Assembly: GCA_001592805.2 (NCBI GenBank)
Contig: CP051143.1
Location: 248,001 to 312,000, forward strand
Reading direction: 5' to 3'
DNA from: Peltaster fructicola
Taxonomy: Eukaryota; Ascomycota; Dothideomycetes
Length of the DNA stretch: 64,000 bases
The position numbers and the translations under genes were made by a program. This document shows, piece after piece, positions 34,101-45,361 of the stretch. How positions within the stretch are numbered: position 1 is the stretch's first letter; each line of letters opens with the position of its first letter. The notes beneath the pieces are model-generated. The model did not search any database. It saw nothing but the letters and a program-made list of their open reading frames with translations, and was not told where the DNA came from.

Positions 34101-34606
34101 CGTTTGCATCAGGACGCTTTTTGCCGCAGTTTCAGCATGCGCAAACCGCATCTGCATCGCCATCTCGCCGGTTTACGTGCAGGAGAGCTAGATAGGCTGC
34201 AGATCGAGTTCTCGTAGCGCAGAGGCCAGATACGCCGCCACAGGGATCTACAAAGCAACCAAAACGTGCAGCAAGACGCGCATGAGCTCTGTACGCCACG
34301 AAAGCTGCCAATTCGCAAATCTGGGGCTCTGGCATCTGCTGGGGCTTGCTGAGCTCCAGTTGTGCTGCTGGCGCGCCTGTGGACGAGCTTTGCGGGGATC
34401 AGGGACGTTTTGCGCGATCCGACAGGCGAACAGCGCTCCCAGACAGCTAGGATGGCGCGCACGACCGTCCTGTAGCATATCTAGCTTGTTTTCCACGCGC
34501 TATCGACCGTGAAGCACCGAAAGGTCGTTTTTCGACGTGCTTTTGCTTATCAGCTCGATAACAGCCATGTGCATGCGTATCAAGCTCCAGCTCGATGTCC
34601 TGAGCT

Positions 34607-34862
34607 TGCTGAAACACGGGAAGCCGCAGGGCGATGAGAAATGGCCGAGATACGTCCCTTCTTGCGTTCTGCTGCCTCAGCGCATCGTGCTGGTCATGCA
34701 GAAACACGGGAAACCTCTGGGCGATCAGAAACGGCAGAGATATGGCGGTTTTCGTGTTTTGCCACCACACGCGCAAGATAGGCAGCTTCTGGTCGCTCTG
34801 CTGAGCATGCGCAGGCACAGAACACCTCAGAGCGATGAGAAATGGCGGTGCTACACGCAAAA
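34607..34862. repeat. ~90-110-bp repeat, three units
   Basis: GAAACACGGGAARCC, then GGGCGAT and AGAAAYGG, occurs at 34611 and 34701. A third copy (CAGAACACCTCAG, GCGATGAGAAATGGC) is at about 34818. Spacings are 90 and about 110 bp. Confidence 0.65.
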
Positions 34863-34965
34863 GCTATCTAAAAGTGTGCACAGCTTACAAGCCGCTCTCT
34901 GAGCATCACAGGGCGCCTCCTGGGATGAATATGAGAACAATCATCGGCTTGGCATGCTCTTCCCT

Positions 34966-35300
34966 CTCTGGGAGCACCTACAGCGCGATTCTGAGCTGCC
35001 CAGCGCGTGGAGGGCGCGATTTTGACCTATAAACATAAAACTGGAAGCTATCGGCGATGATGGATGCTGCTATGCCTCTGGGAGCCTCTGCACGCCAATT
35101 TTAAGCAGTCCAGCATGTAGGTCACGCGATTTTGATCAGGTTCCATCGATATGGGAGCCATCGGCCTTGGGCGGCGTTGCTACATCAAGGAGGACCCCAA
35201 CAGCCATTCTGATCAGTCCAGCTTGTAGAGCGCGCAATTTGGACCTAGAAACATAAATTTGGGAGCGATTGGTGATGAGTTTGACTGGCCATGCTGATAC
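34966..35300. repeat. ~110-bp tandem repeat, three units
   Basis: Units begin at 34966 (CTCTGGGAGC), 35076 (CTCTGGGAGC) and about 35187. Each carries CAGTCCAGC-like, GCGCGATTTTGA-like and GGGAGCYATYGGC-like segments at matching positions. AAACATAAA occurs in the first and third. Confidence 0.7.
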
Positions 35301-35971
35301 GCACTGTAGACTGCTGTGCTGGCTCTGGTGTGTTGCTGCTGGTGTGCAGAGCAAGATAATGGGTATGCTCGACATCGTGGACGACGCGCATGATAGGACG
35401 CTGAGCGGCATGTGGTATGGTGCTTAGCATGGCAGGAAGTTCAGAGTGGTGTGCTCTTGAGGATGGGCGGTAGAGAGCGGAGGTGGTGCTGGGTGTAGGT
35501 GGGCGGAGTGCCATGCCTTGAGTTCCCTTGGCGACAGAGGGACGGAGCTCAGGTGGCGGTGGCGGAGATGAGGACTCTACTGCCTTGGCAGGTAGTGACA
35601 GGAAGAGCAGCAAGCTAGGACGCCTTGTGTGGTGACAGCCAGGCATTCGGTGATGCTTTGGCAGAGATGAGGACTGCAATCTTGGCAGGTGGTGACTGTA
35701 AGGCCAGCAGGCTAGCAAGATGCCTTGTGAGGTGTCTTGTAAGGCAGTGGTGACAGCGAAGCACCCATTGATGCATGGGGATGAAGAGCCAGCGTTGGTA
35801 GAACATGGTGACAACTTGGCAGCGGTGGGCTTGATAGTGGCGGTGGTGCAGCTTGGTAGGGAATATCTAGCAATGGGAACCAGAGAGCAGCCTGTCGACG
35901 GGACTGGTGCATAACAGCGAGAATTGACGATGTCAGCATGATGATGATGCAATGACGATGGCGACAATAAT

Positions 35972-36195
35972 GAGGACAGCCTCCAGCGGTTGTCTGTAAT
36001 GATTGTAAAGTCTGAGGGCGATGAGAGCCTGGGCCGACAGTCTCCAGCTCTTGTCTGCGATGGTGGTAACATCCTGAGGCGAGGACAGCCTCCAGCGCTT
36101 GTCTGTGATGATTGTATAGTCTGAGCCTGATCCGACAGTCTTCAGCTCTTGTCTGCGATAGTTGTATCATCCTGAGGCGAGGACAGCGTGCTGGA
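35972..36195. repeat. ~54-bp repeat, about four units
   Basis: GACAGYCTCCAGC, KTTGTCTG and ATGATTGTA/ATGGTGGTA segments recur about every 54 bp. Alternate units are most alike, giving a 109-bp higher-order period (GAGGACAGC at 35972 and 36081, then 36179). Confidence 0.7.
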
Positions 36196-36370
36196 ACCTC
36201 ATAGCAGTGAGGATGCGGTGATGGACATGTCGGGAAGGCTAGAGGATCGCAGTGGTTTCAGGCAGGGCGGAGGACAGCATGGCCGTGTATGCTGAGCCAG
36301 AGACAGAGGCGGTGATCTCGGTGATGCCGGTGATCTCGATGATGTGGATGATCGGGGCGAAGGTGATCGA

Positions 36371-36777
36371 AATGGCGAGAATGCGGACTCACTCTGATGG
36401 CATGCAGTACAACGGAAGGATGGGAGTTTGGTGGTGACAGCAGAGAGGCTGGATACACGGCGACAGGAGGCAGAACAATGGGGGACAGCATGGCGAGAAT
36501 GCAGGACAATGGAGGACAGCATGGCGAGAATGCAAGATGGGTGAGGATGGTGGTGGTGACGGCGAGGCTGGAAACTCGGCGCAGTGATCGTAGACGGCAG
36601 AAGACTCGAAGAGTAGCATAGTGCGTATGCAAGACAGGAGGATGGAGGCGGGAATGGCGAGGCTATGACCTTGAAGAACAGCATGGCGAGAATGCCAGGT
36701 AGAAAACTGGTGATGAGGACGACGAGTCTGAGTGTCGCAGTTAGTGAATGGCTTGTTGAGTAGCTTGGCGAGAATGC
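36371..36777. repeat. Irregularly spaced GCATGGCGAGAATGC motif, five copies
   Basis: Exact copies are at 36488-36502, 36519-36533 and 36681-36695. Near-copies are at 36371-36384 and 36763-36777. The motif has inverted ends (GCAT...ATGC). Confidence 0.6.
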
Positions 36778-37249
36778 CAGATGGCGGCGAGTGTCTCGTG
36801 AGGCGACTGCAGCAGGACAGCAGAGGCTCAGAAGAAGCAGGGAACGGTTGCTAGAGATTGACAGCATAAGCAGCGTTGATCGGTTGATGGGACTGACCAT
36901 GGATGGTGGTCGGTATGGTAGTGAGTGTTCGCTGGCTGCGGTCCGACAGCGTCAATGAACCGATGATGACGATGGTCCGATCATCCTGATGATATTTGGA
37001 CGACGTTGAACTATCTCGACGATGCTGATTGCAACATTCGCTCAAGGACGGTAGTCAGCTGTATGGCCACGATGTGACCTGAGACCTGACGACTGCTCTC
37101 CGATGGGAAGGTTGGGGCGCAGAGATATGATGGCTGAGGGACATGGAGCTGTAACAGATGTATGGTAAGTGTTGAGCATTAGCGAGCCAGAGGATGATGA
37201 CAAGGAGCGCAAGCATGCGGTGGAAGTCTGAGACCCGCAGAGAAGGCCA

Positions 37250-37740
37250 TGTATAGACGAGGATGGGACCTGCAGAGATCCATGTCGGGATGAAAAGGAG
37301 ACCTGCTCGAGATTTCTGTGTAGAGGTGGGAATGGAGGTCTGATCGAGATGTCTGTATCGAGGTGAGAAGGATACCTGCTCGAGGAGTCAGGAGCCCATG
37401 TCCAGAGGAGAGTGAGACATACTTGAGAGTCCATGTCCAGAGGAGACTGAGACATACTTGAGAGTCCATGCAGAGAGGAGAATGAGACCTGCTTGAGAGT
37501 CCACACCCATAGAAGAGTGAGACCTGCTGAGAGTCCACAACCATAGAAGAATGCGCCCTGCTTGAGAGTCCATGCCCAGGAGAGAGTGAGACCTGCTTGG
37601 GGATTCCATGTCCACAGAAGAATGAGACCTGCTTGGAAATCCATGCCGGATTGAAAGGAAGGCCTGCTCGAGATGTGCATACTGAGGCGAGAATGAGGCC
37701 TGATCTAAATGTCGGTACTGAGATGAGCATGAGACATGAT
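37250..37740. repeat. ~35-bp tandem repeat, about 12-14 units
   Basis: Units of 34-36 bp with the core CTTGAGAGTCCATG and a following GAGGAGARTGAGACCTG run from about 37250 to 37740. The middle units (37400-37620) are clearest. Minus-strand frames of about 180-210 codons across it are a by-product of the repeat. Confidence 0.8.
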
Positions 37741-38114
37741 CGAAAGCATTCGAAGAGTTGGCAATGATGTCTGCAAAGTCAGTAACCGCATCAAAGCTAC
37801 CCTGCTTACCTTAGAAATATACCACTACCCTTCGACCCTACAACCCGACCCTACTACCCTACTACCCTGACCCTGCCTCTACGCTGACAGCATTGCGACT
37901 ATCGTCGCAATCACTGTCTGCTTTGGTCGAGAAGCCGGTAATGAAATGAAGGTAGATCATATAACGGATGTACCATACTGAGCGATAACAACGGTGGTAT
38001 CCGTAGTCCAGCCGGTATAGATGCGGCACGATAGGTGTAGAACGGCAGCAGTGCCTTTCGAGTGGCAGGCTAGGGCTGGAGCAGGTCCCAAGGCGATACT
38101 GGTGTATTGGTGGC

Positions 38115-38262
38115 GACAGAACGAGGCAATAGCGATAGCAGGGCCACAGTGGCGTCCTGATAGTGACAGAACGAGGCTATGGCGATAGCAGGACCACAGT
38201 GGTGTATCGATGGTGACAGAACGAGGCTATGCGATAGCTGAGCGACGACGATGTCTTGTCGA
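38115..38262. repeat. 50-bp tandem repeat, three units
   Basis: GACAGAACGAGGC starts at 38115, 38165 and 38215, followed by AATAGCGATAGCAGG-like and CCACAGTGGYGT-like sequence. The reverse complement of the third unit matches 29118-29155 very closely. Confidence 0.8.
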
Positions 38263-39346
38263 TGGATGATTGAGGCTTCGGCGTCTGCTGCAAGATAGCA
38301 ACAGCTCGATCTCGATCTCGAAGAAGGCATCGTTGCTTGATGGTGACGTTCTGAAGGTATCTTGTGTTCCTCACTTCTCCCGGACGTGCCCTCCATGACC
38401 TGGCAATTGCTGGAAAACGAGGTCGATCGGAGTGTTGAAGCGTTTGGAGAAAGGCGTGGATGCTCGCTGAGAGCGATCTAGAGCTACAGGACGGACGGAG
38501 GTGATAGCGTGTTAGAAGAGACGCATAGAAGGCTTGATAGCAGCGTGACCAGTGACAGAGACGGCGGATGCGGTTGTAGGGCTCGATAAATGTATGGGTG
38601 GGGCTTTCGTGCTCGGTGACAGCGTTGCTGGAGAGCGGAATGGTGGAGGAGGCGATGTGGCTAGGCAGAGACATGCAGGGGCATGTGTGCATGGAAGAGG
38701 CATATGTGCTCGACGGCGGCGTCTACAGAGATAGTCGGCGGAGATGCTCGACGACAGCACGATCGACGACTTCGAGACTTTCTCCATGCGAGTGTCGTTG
38801 TCTTCGTATTCGCTACACCTGTGACGAGGATCGGTCGGCGATGGAGGTGGGGAAACGAGGTCAGTGAGCGTCGGAAGCGGTTGCTGCAGAACAGCAATGA
38901 CGACGATGAGCACACAATAGCGGGTGCAGCATAAGCGATGATCGACTTCGGTGAGGTGGATGGGAGCGCAGCTGCGAAGCATGCCTGCAACAAAGACTGT
39001 CCTGGAAGCTGTGAGCATCATCTGAAGCCAAGCCTAGCTTACATGTAGTCATTATCGACAACGGACCACGGAGGATGGACTTGCGTTGGCGAGGTAGACA
39101 GCCTGAGCTTCGAAAAGTCTGCAAGTGTGCTGAGCATATGACCGTGGTGAGCCAAACTTGAGCTTGTTACAGAAGTAGAGATGGGATGATGAGGACCAGA
39201 GAATCGAGTCAGATCGTGCCTGTGAATGCCATCGTATGCCCAAGAGACGGCTGGACAACGTCGAGAAGAGTCCTATAGATGGAGTCGGAGGTTGTGTGTC
39301 CGATGTCCTAGTTAGCAACCAGCTAGAGGAGGCCGCAAGACGGAAT

Positions 39347-39370
39347 GCCATTCCACCTCAGTGGAATGGC
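39347..39370. repeat. Perfect 10-bp inverted repeat with a 4-nt loop
   Basis: GCCATTCCAC at 39347-39356 is followed by CTCA and then its exact reverse complement GTGGAATGGC at 39361-39370. It stands out because the surrounding repeats are degenerate. Function is unknown. Confidence 0.6.
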
Positions 39371-39410
39371 GGATGACAACAAGAAGCTTCTTGTAGCTGA
39401 GATCAGTATA

Positions 39411-39640
39411 TTGTTGTGTCGATGAGCTTGGCTTCTTGCGACCAGGACAGCTGGAGTGGTTCACGATGCCGTCATATCTTGATGACTTGCTGGGCGATGC
39501 CAGGCATTTGAGACAGGGTTGATGTTGTTGTGTCGAGGCCTTGTCTTATAGCGTCCAGGATAGCTTGATCAGGTCGAGATGCCATGGTATGTTGTTGAGC
39601 TTCTCGAAGGCGTCAGTAAGCTCACTGTAGATGACACGGC
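39411..39640. repeat. ~114-bp repeat, two units
   Basis: TTGTTGTGTCGA occurs at 39411 and 39525, each followed by CCAGGAYAGCT and GATGCCRT at comparable distances. Confidence 0.5.
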
Positions 39641-40090
39641 CTTCTCATTAGGTCAATGAACTCGGCTCCTGTGGACAGCTGAATGAGGCCACGATCTTGT
39701 TGTAATTCGATATACGGACGACGTCAACGGCATCAGGCCTCTTGAGAACCTAAACGCATAGTCCTGCGATGTTGATGTGGTACCTCGACAATGTGCTAGA
39801 TGATACCGATAAGCTCCCTGTGATGATCCGGAGATCGTAGTGTCAGTGATTGTGCACTCCCGTCCTGATGATGCTTGGCGGAGATGTTTATGAGGACTCC
39901 AGCAAGGATGCAGCCATATACCCGTGTGGCTGTAACTAGCCTGCCAGATACAACGTGCACAGCGACAGTATTGCGGCAGTCTCAGGGACCGACCGCGAAG
40001 GAGGATAGACTGCAGCAGGACAGTATGGAAACTCCTGTGTATTATTCACAGGTCATAGCAGTGTACGTATAGCTGTGGAGCATTGAGGAT

Positions 40091-40233
40091 GTGTGATTGT
40101 GCTGCCATGCAGCTGAAGAGCATCGAGAGAGTGTGATTGTACTGCCATACAGGTGAAGAGCATCGAGAGAGTGTGATTGTACTGCCATACAGGTGAAGAG
40201 CATCGAGAGAGTGATTGTAGTGCCATGCAGGGT
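40091..40233. repeat. 40-bp tandem repeat, three full units and a partial one
   Basis: Units start at 40091, 40131 and 40171 (GTGTGATTGTRCTGCC, then AGCTGAAGAGCATCGAGAGA-like ends), with a 2-bp-shortened fourth from 40211. Units 2 and 3 are identical, so this is the youngest array of the block. A weaker unit precedes it at about 40071. Confidence 0.9.
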
Positions 40234-41094
40234 TTAAGCCGTAGAATTGCTCGGCGTCCTGCAGTCGAAGAGAGCATGCCATCTTGCTGGTACTGCATAG
40301 ATGAACTGGCATGGATTGATATTATATTCTGTTCCCGACTCTTGCCTGCAGCAGCAGCTTGTAGCACCTGTCAAGAATTGCCAAAAGGAGGAGGATCCTG
40401 AAGGGCTTGAAGAGTTGTATGCCTGCACAAGATCAGTAGTAGTACTGTACCTTCAACAGTTGAAGCGCTCGAGGTGCCTTTCAAGCAGAAATATTCAATC
40501 TATGTCTGGGACGCATAATGAGCGGATCTGAGCCCATCACAACCACAAAAATGACCTTATGATGATGGTACTGACGAGTGTAGACAACGATCACAATCGA
40601 AGAGTGGCCAGATCGATGAGTAAAGACCCAGGTAATTGCGTCGTGAATGAAGGTTGACGACGAGCATAAAGAAAGCCTAGAATGCATCGACAAGACTGCA
40701 ACAAGTCTGAAGTGCTGTTCTTGATCTTCAGCAGTCAACAGATGTTCGACATGCGTTGTGTTGGTGATACAATTGTGTTGTTGTGATGGTGAATGGACCA
40801 AGGTCAACAGCAGCGCGTGAGGTGGACGATTGATGGACAACGCGTGCAAGACTGTTGAGAGACACCTGCCATACGTCTTGGAAAGGTCAAACTCTTGACA
40901 ATGCTGCAGAGCTGGGAAGGTGAATGAAAGTTGTGGTGAGAAGAGAGGTGTAGTTTAGAAGAATGGCAAAGGAAGGAGCTGCCTCGCCAAGACATCGCTT
41001 AAAAGGGTATCACATTACAAAAGGGTATCTCAAATGGACATCTGCTCTCACTGCCTTCGCCTCACGCGATTGTCGCTCTCACACTGCCTCCACC

Positions 41095-44000
41095 TCACGC
41101 AACCTCAGTCTCCCATCGCTTAGTCTCCTTGGACATTTCGTCGCTCAGTTCAAGTAATTGCTTGGTCTGCTCTTGAATACTAGCAAGAGTACCTTCCAAG
41201 CTCATACCTTGAACGAAAGGATCATCAAGAACACTCAGCATCTCATACTGACCATGACCAGCATCATCATATGCCAGTGGTGTCTCTCTCGGCTTCTTCT
41301 TCAATGCTGCAAGTGTCCTAGCTTGCTGCTCAGTCGATGCCTCATATCGTTGGCTCACCTCTTCCAGTTCGCGGTTATGCTGAACTTGTATTTCATCCAG
41401 TCGTGTCTCCAGCATACTCTTCTCCTTAGTGAGCTTATCGATTTGGGCAGAGTACTGCTGTCGGAGTAACACAATCAGACCTTCGACATGGTCATCACTG
41501 TTGGCCTCTTCCAGCTCTTCACATCTGGCACTCAGCTCTTCGAGTTCGTCATTCTGCTCAGCAATTGTCTTCTCAAGCTCTGCGACACGAAGCTCATGTT
41601 GTGAGTTGAGTTCATCCTGCTCAAGATATATCTGCTGCTTCTCTGCTGTATGTTGTGCAAGGTTGTCGTCTTTCTTGGGCTCCATCAATGTACGCTCTGA
41701 TTGTTCGAGCGCCTCTGTGACAGTAGCAAGCTTATTGCTGATCTCTCTTCGTTGTGTCTCGACGGCACGGAAGTCGTGCTGATGCTTCTCGTTTGCAGCC
41801 TCCATCTCAAGAGCATGCTTCTCCATCAAGGCAGCAATATCCTGTGAAGACTTCTCGCGAAGTGATACAGCCCTGGCTTCATGTTGTTCAAGCTCCTGCT
41901 GTTGTGTAGCCATCTCCTTTCGCAGACGCTCGATTTGTGAGTCAGAATCATTTGCAAGTTGCTCTAGTGCTTGTTGATGAGCTTCACTAGCATCTTTGAT
42001 GCGAGCACGAAGTATGTCGACCTCTTCCTGGTGCATAGCAGCCTCTCGTCGTATGCTAGCGAGCTCGGTCTCCGAGACACCAGTCTGCGATTTCAGAGCA
42101 TCCAGCTCTTTCTGAAGTAACTCCTTGGTGAGTGCACTGCCTTGCAATTGAGCAGCGTAAGATTCTTCGAGCAGTCGGAATTCCGAACGAGCAGCATCAA
42201 GCTCTTTGGCGTGTGTGGTGGCCAGGAGATCCATGTTGGTTTTGGCGGCATCAAGCTCGGTGGCAGCAGCTTGATGTGCAAGCTGATGCTCCTCTCTGAC
42301 ACTTGCAAGCTCTTCTTGATGTATTTCAGCAGCTGCCTCGACTGCCTTCTGGTGAGATCTGACGATATTCTCAAAAGCAGTCTTATGTGCTGAAGCTAGC
42401 TCAGTCTCGAGCGTTGCAAGCTTCTCCTGATGTGCTGCACTCAGCTCAGACTTCAGATTGAGAAGCTGCTCCTCGAGTGTTGAGGTGGTCTCCGATCGAG
42501 CATTGACAAGCTCCTGCTCGTGTGCCGCACTCATTTCTGATCGAGCATTGACAAGCTCCTGCTCGTGTGCTGCAGTCAGCTCAGACTGAACCTTCTCATG
42601 TTGTGTAACTTTCTGTTGATATTCGGCTTTGGCAGCATCAAGAGACTTCTGCAACAGCTTGACTTCCTCACCAGATGAGGCAGTTTCCTCTTGCAGTGCT
42701 CGCAACTCTGCTTGCAAGGACTCAACAGCGACATTCTTCACAGAGATCGGACTCAAGGCTGACGACCTTCTCTTCCTTCTCAAACTTCTCCTTTTCACTT
42801 TGGGCTTTCTGTAGACCAGCCTGTGCAGTCTGGAATTTGTCGTAAAGTGATCTAGCATGAAACTCCTTGGCTTCAATCTGAGCTGTAAAGTCTTCGATCT
42901 TCTGTTCATGCTCCTGTCGTAAGGTGGAAAGTGCACTCTCGGAGTCTTCCTTGTCATCTCGAAGACGTTTGAGTTGACTTCGAACAGTCGCAAGTTCTTC
43001 CTTGAGGGAGGCAGCTGTAGCAACCTGTGTCTCCAACTTGCCAATTTTGTCCTTGAGCGTTGCAGCTTCAGTGAGTTCCGTTTCCATTGTGGCGATCTTT
43101 TGCTTCAAGGCGACGGCCTCAGCTGCCTCACTTTCCAGCGTGCCAACCTTCTCCTTGAGCGCGGCTACTGCAATGCTCTCAGACTCCAGCGTAGCGATCT
43201 TTTCCTTAAGTTTGGCAATCTCGATGGCTTCAGATTCCAATGCAGCTACCTTCTCCTTGAGTGACGCCGATTCAGCGACTTCAATCTCGAGCGAAGCATG
43301 CTCCTTTCTCAGAACCTCAAGCTCAGTAGTGTCATTGTTGGTGCTTGCCTTTAATACAGCAAGTTCTTCACTTCGACTCTCGAGCTCAGCCTTCATGGTG
43401 GTAACGTTGACGACCTCCTTCTCCAGTGATTCGACCTTGGCTACTTGCTGCACAAGCTTGTCTTCCAGACTCCTCACCTCATCTTGAAGATCACTGATCT
43501 TGTGCTTTGCTGCATCATTCTCAGCATGTGTAACCTCCATCTCGCTGATCTTCTTTTCAGCTTCTTTCAGTGCAGCCGATGTCGACGCAACATTCCTTCC
43601 CCTCTCTTCTAGCTGCTCAATTTTCTCCTGCAGAGCTTGCTTCTCTTTCTTCTGCACAGCAGCATCATTGTCAAGTTGCACCTGACATCGTTCAAGCTCT
43701 GTCTTCAATGCTTCCATGATCTTGGCCGTCTCAGCTAGATCAGCTTCCTTCTTGTTCAATTCTTCACGTAGATCCGTCTCAAGCTCAGCTGTCATCGTTT
43801 GGTGCTCAGACAAACGATCCTCAGCTTCCTTGATCATGTTCTGCGCCTCAGCTAGCTTTGAAGAGTTCTCATCAAGCTCATCGCCATGAGATCTCAACCT
43901 CTTGTCCTTAGCTGTATTCGACCTTTTCTCAGCTTTCAGCTCGTTCTTCAACTTATTGAGCTCATCCTGCAGCTTCTGTGTCTCACCCGCAGACTGCACA

Positions 44001-45024
44001 GCATGCTTCTCGATCTCCGCAGTATGATCATTTCTCAGCTTGTCGAGCGCCGCAAACCCAGTCTGTCTCGTCTCCTCAAGCTCAATAAAATGTCGACTCC
44101 TCATCGAGTCCAGCACTTGCTCGCTGGAAGTGCGATCATCTCCAAGCTGAGCACTTAGTTCTTTGCCGAGCTTCTCTAGTGCTTCAGTATGAGCTGCATT
44201 CTTGTTGTCGATCTCCGCAGCATGACTTTGCTTCAATGTCTCGATAGCACTGATATGCGCAGAGCGGACTGCTGAAAGCTCATCAAGGTTGCTTTGAGTT
44301 CTAGCAGCATCTGCAGCCTTGAAGTTCTCGATTTCTGCTTCCAATGTCTCGAGGTCCTCCCTCACAGCAGATATCTCCTTCGCATGATTGTCCTTCAATG
44401 ATGTGATGGCACTCTCGTAGTGAGTCTGCAGATTGTCTTCCTGCTCGGCCAGCTCTTGCGCATGTGTCTTCTTCAAGGAGTGTAGAGCCTCCTCATATTC
44501 ATTCTCAATCTCGACAGATTCCTTAAAGCCTGCTTTGTACTCCTCAATCTGAGTTGTGAGCTCCTGGACATACTCGTCAAGCCGCTGGTTTGCTGCTTTG
44601 TATTCCTCCAACGACTCTTCGCCTTCTGGTAGTGTCACCTCTGACTCCCTCCTAGAGCGTATTTCAAGCTTGCGCGGTGTACGAGATGGTGAAAGCACGG
44701 TTGGCGTTTGAGGATCTGGCGTAGCGATAGCTTTGCGTGTGGTGGTCGGCTTTGTGACAACAGGTTTGGGTGTTCGGACGGGCGCGCGCGTAGTGCTCGT
44801 AGGTGTTCGTGTTGCTCCTGTGCGCGATGCTGACGATGCAGTACCACTTGTCGCAGTCCGTGCTGTCGCAGGCCGAACAGAAGGTGTGGTTGTAGTTCGC
44901 CTAGCTGTAGAGACTGGAGTGCTTGGCGAAGCTGTCACTTTGCGATGCTCTTCGGCGTGGTCGTCGCCGTCGTTCGCCTTGACAGAGGCGCTCTCTCGGA
45001 AGGTTTCGCAGGTATCACAGGCAT
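41095..45024 (-). CDS. Long coiled-coil protein, about 1,300 residues, with two apparent frame breaks
   Basis: A basic Ser/Thr/Pro/Arg-rich N-terminal tail of about 110 residues (RTTTTPSVRPATARTATSG) is followed by more than 1,100 residues of heptad-rich coiled coil, with internal repeats such as AHEQELVNARSE and AALESEAIEIAKLKEK. It ends in a conserved-looking segment (LDDPFVQGMSLEGTLASIQ). The most sensible start is the ATG at 45024 (MPVIPAKPSERAPLSRR), whose frame stops at 44935 just as the long frame opens. A missing base near 44938 would join them. A second break near 42722-42790 separates two long frames that together give an uninterrupted coil. I do not recognise the family; a cytoskeletal or nuclear scaffold role is only a guess from architecture. 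Codon use and heptads support real coding on both sides of each break. Confidence 0.8.
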
Positions 45025-45361
45025 CTTTGCGATGATACAGGAAACATTCCAGGTGACGAAGGTAATGTATCTGTAGACGCGACTGGACCCTGAATCCGAC
45101 ACGCCAACATCATGGCGTACCATGAAAAGTGAATACAATACATACCATTCTACACAGCACAAACTACTTCATCATGCGCACTTCCACCATCGCAGAGTAG
45201 CCTAGACCAGCAAATATGGCCCTGTTCACGCTCATCCGCTACACTTCCACTCAGAAGTCCAGACTGACACATTGATTGCATACTCAAGAGCTGGGTTGAA
45301 TGCATACATCCAGGAAGACAACGCCAACCATCTAACACATAGCATATCAAGCTGCCAACCA
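45025..45361. other. Intergenic gap upstream of the coiled-coil gene
   Basis: 337 bp between the coiled-coil start and the stop of the secreted-protein gene, both on the minus strand. It must hold the coiled-coil promoter. Nothing else is seen. Confidence 0.5.

Larger units (their letters stand above)
28414..41094. repeat. 12.7-kb gene-free mosaic of diverged tandem repeats
   Basis: No conserved gene is visible between cdk1 and the coiled-coil gene. Much of the region can be parsed into tandem or dispersed repeats of different unit lengths (listed separately), mostly diverged by 20-40 percent; some stretches show no clear structure. From about 28.9 to 33.5 kb the plus strand is rich in C and T; from about 35.3 to 40.5 kb it is rich in G and A. 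One sequence family appears in opposite orientation on the two sides. I see no transposase, integrase or reverse transcriptase relic and no AT-rich signature of strong RIP. Several long minus-strand open frames (about 200-275 codons) are explained by low stop density in the repeats. Confidence 0.75.

Noticed and set aside
35245-36072. 275-codon open frame on the minus strand
   Set aside because: It runs through diverged tandem repeats, has no domain or signal, and has a His/Ser/Pro-rich composition that follows from the repeat; low stop density explains it.
36199-37730. Further minus-strand open frames of about 180-233 codons
   Set aside because: They are translations of the 35-bp repeat and the GCATGGCGAGAATGC region in overlapping frames. 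Several frames are open at once, which is typical of repeats and not of a gene.
37800-37880. CCCTACTACCCTACTACCCT-like run resembling telomere repeats
   Set aside because: It is not a run of CCCTAA/TTAGGG; only a few irregular CTACCCT words occur, so an internal telomere is not supported.
40091-40233. Regular 40-bp repeat that might be taken for a CRISPR array
   Set aside because: Units are directly adjacent with no spacers, and the genome is eukaryotic.
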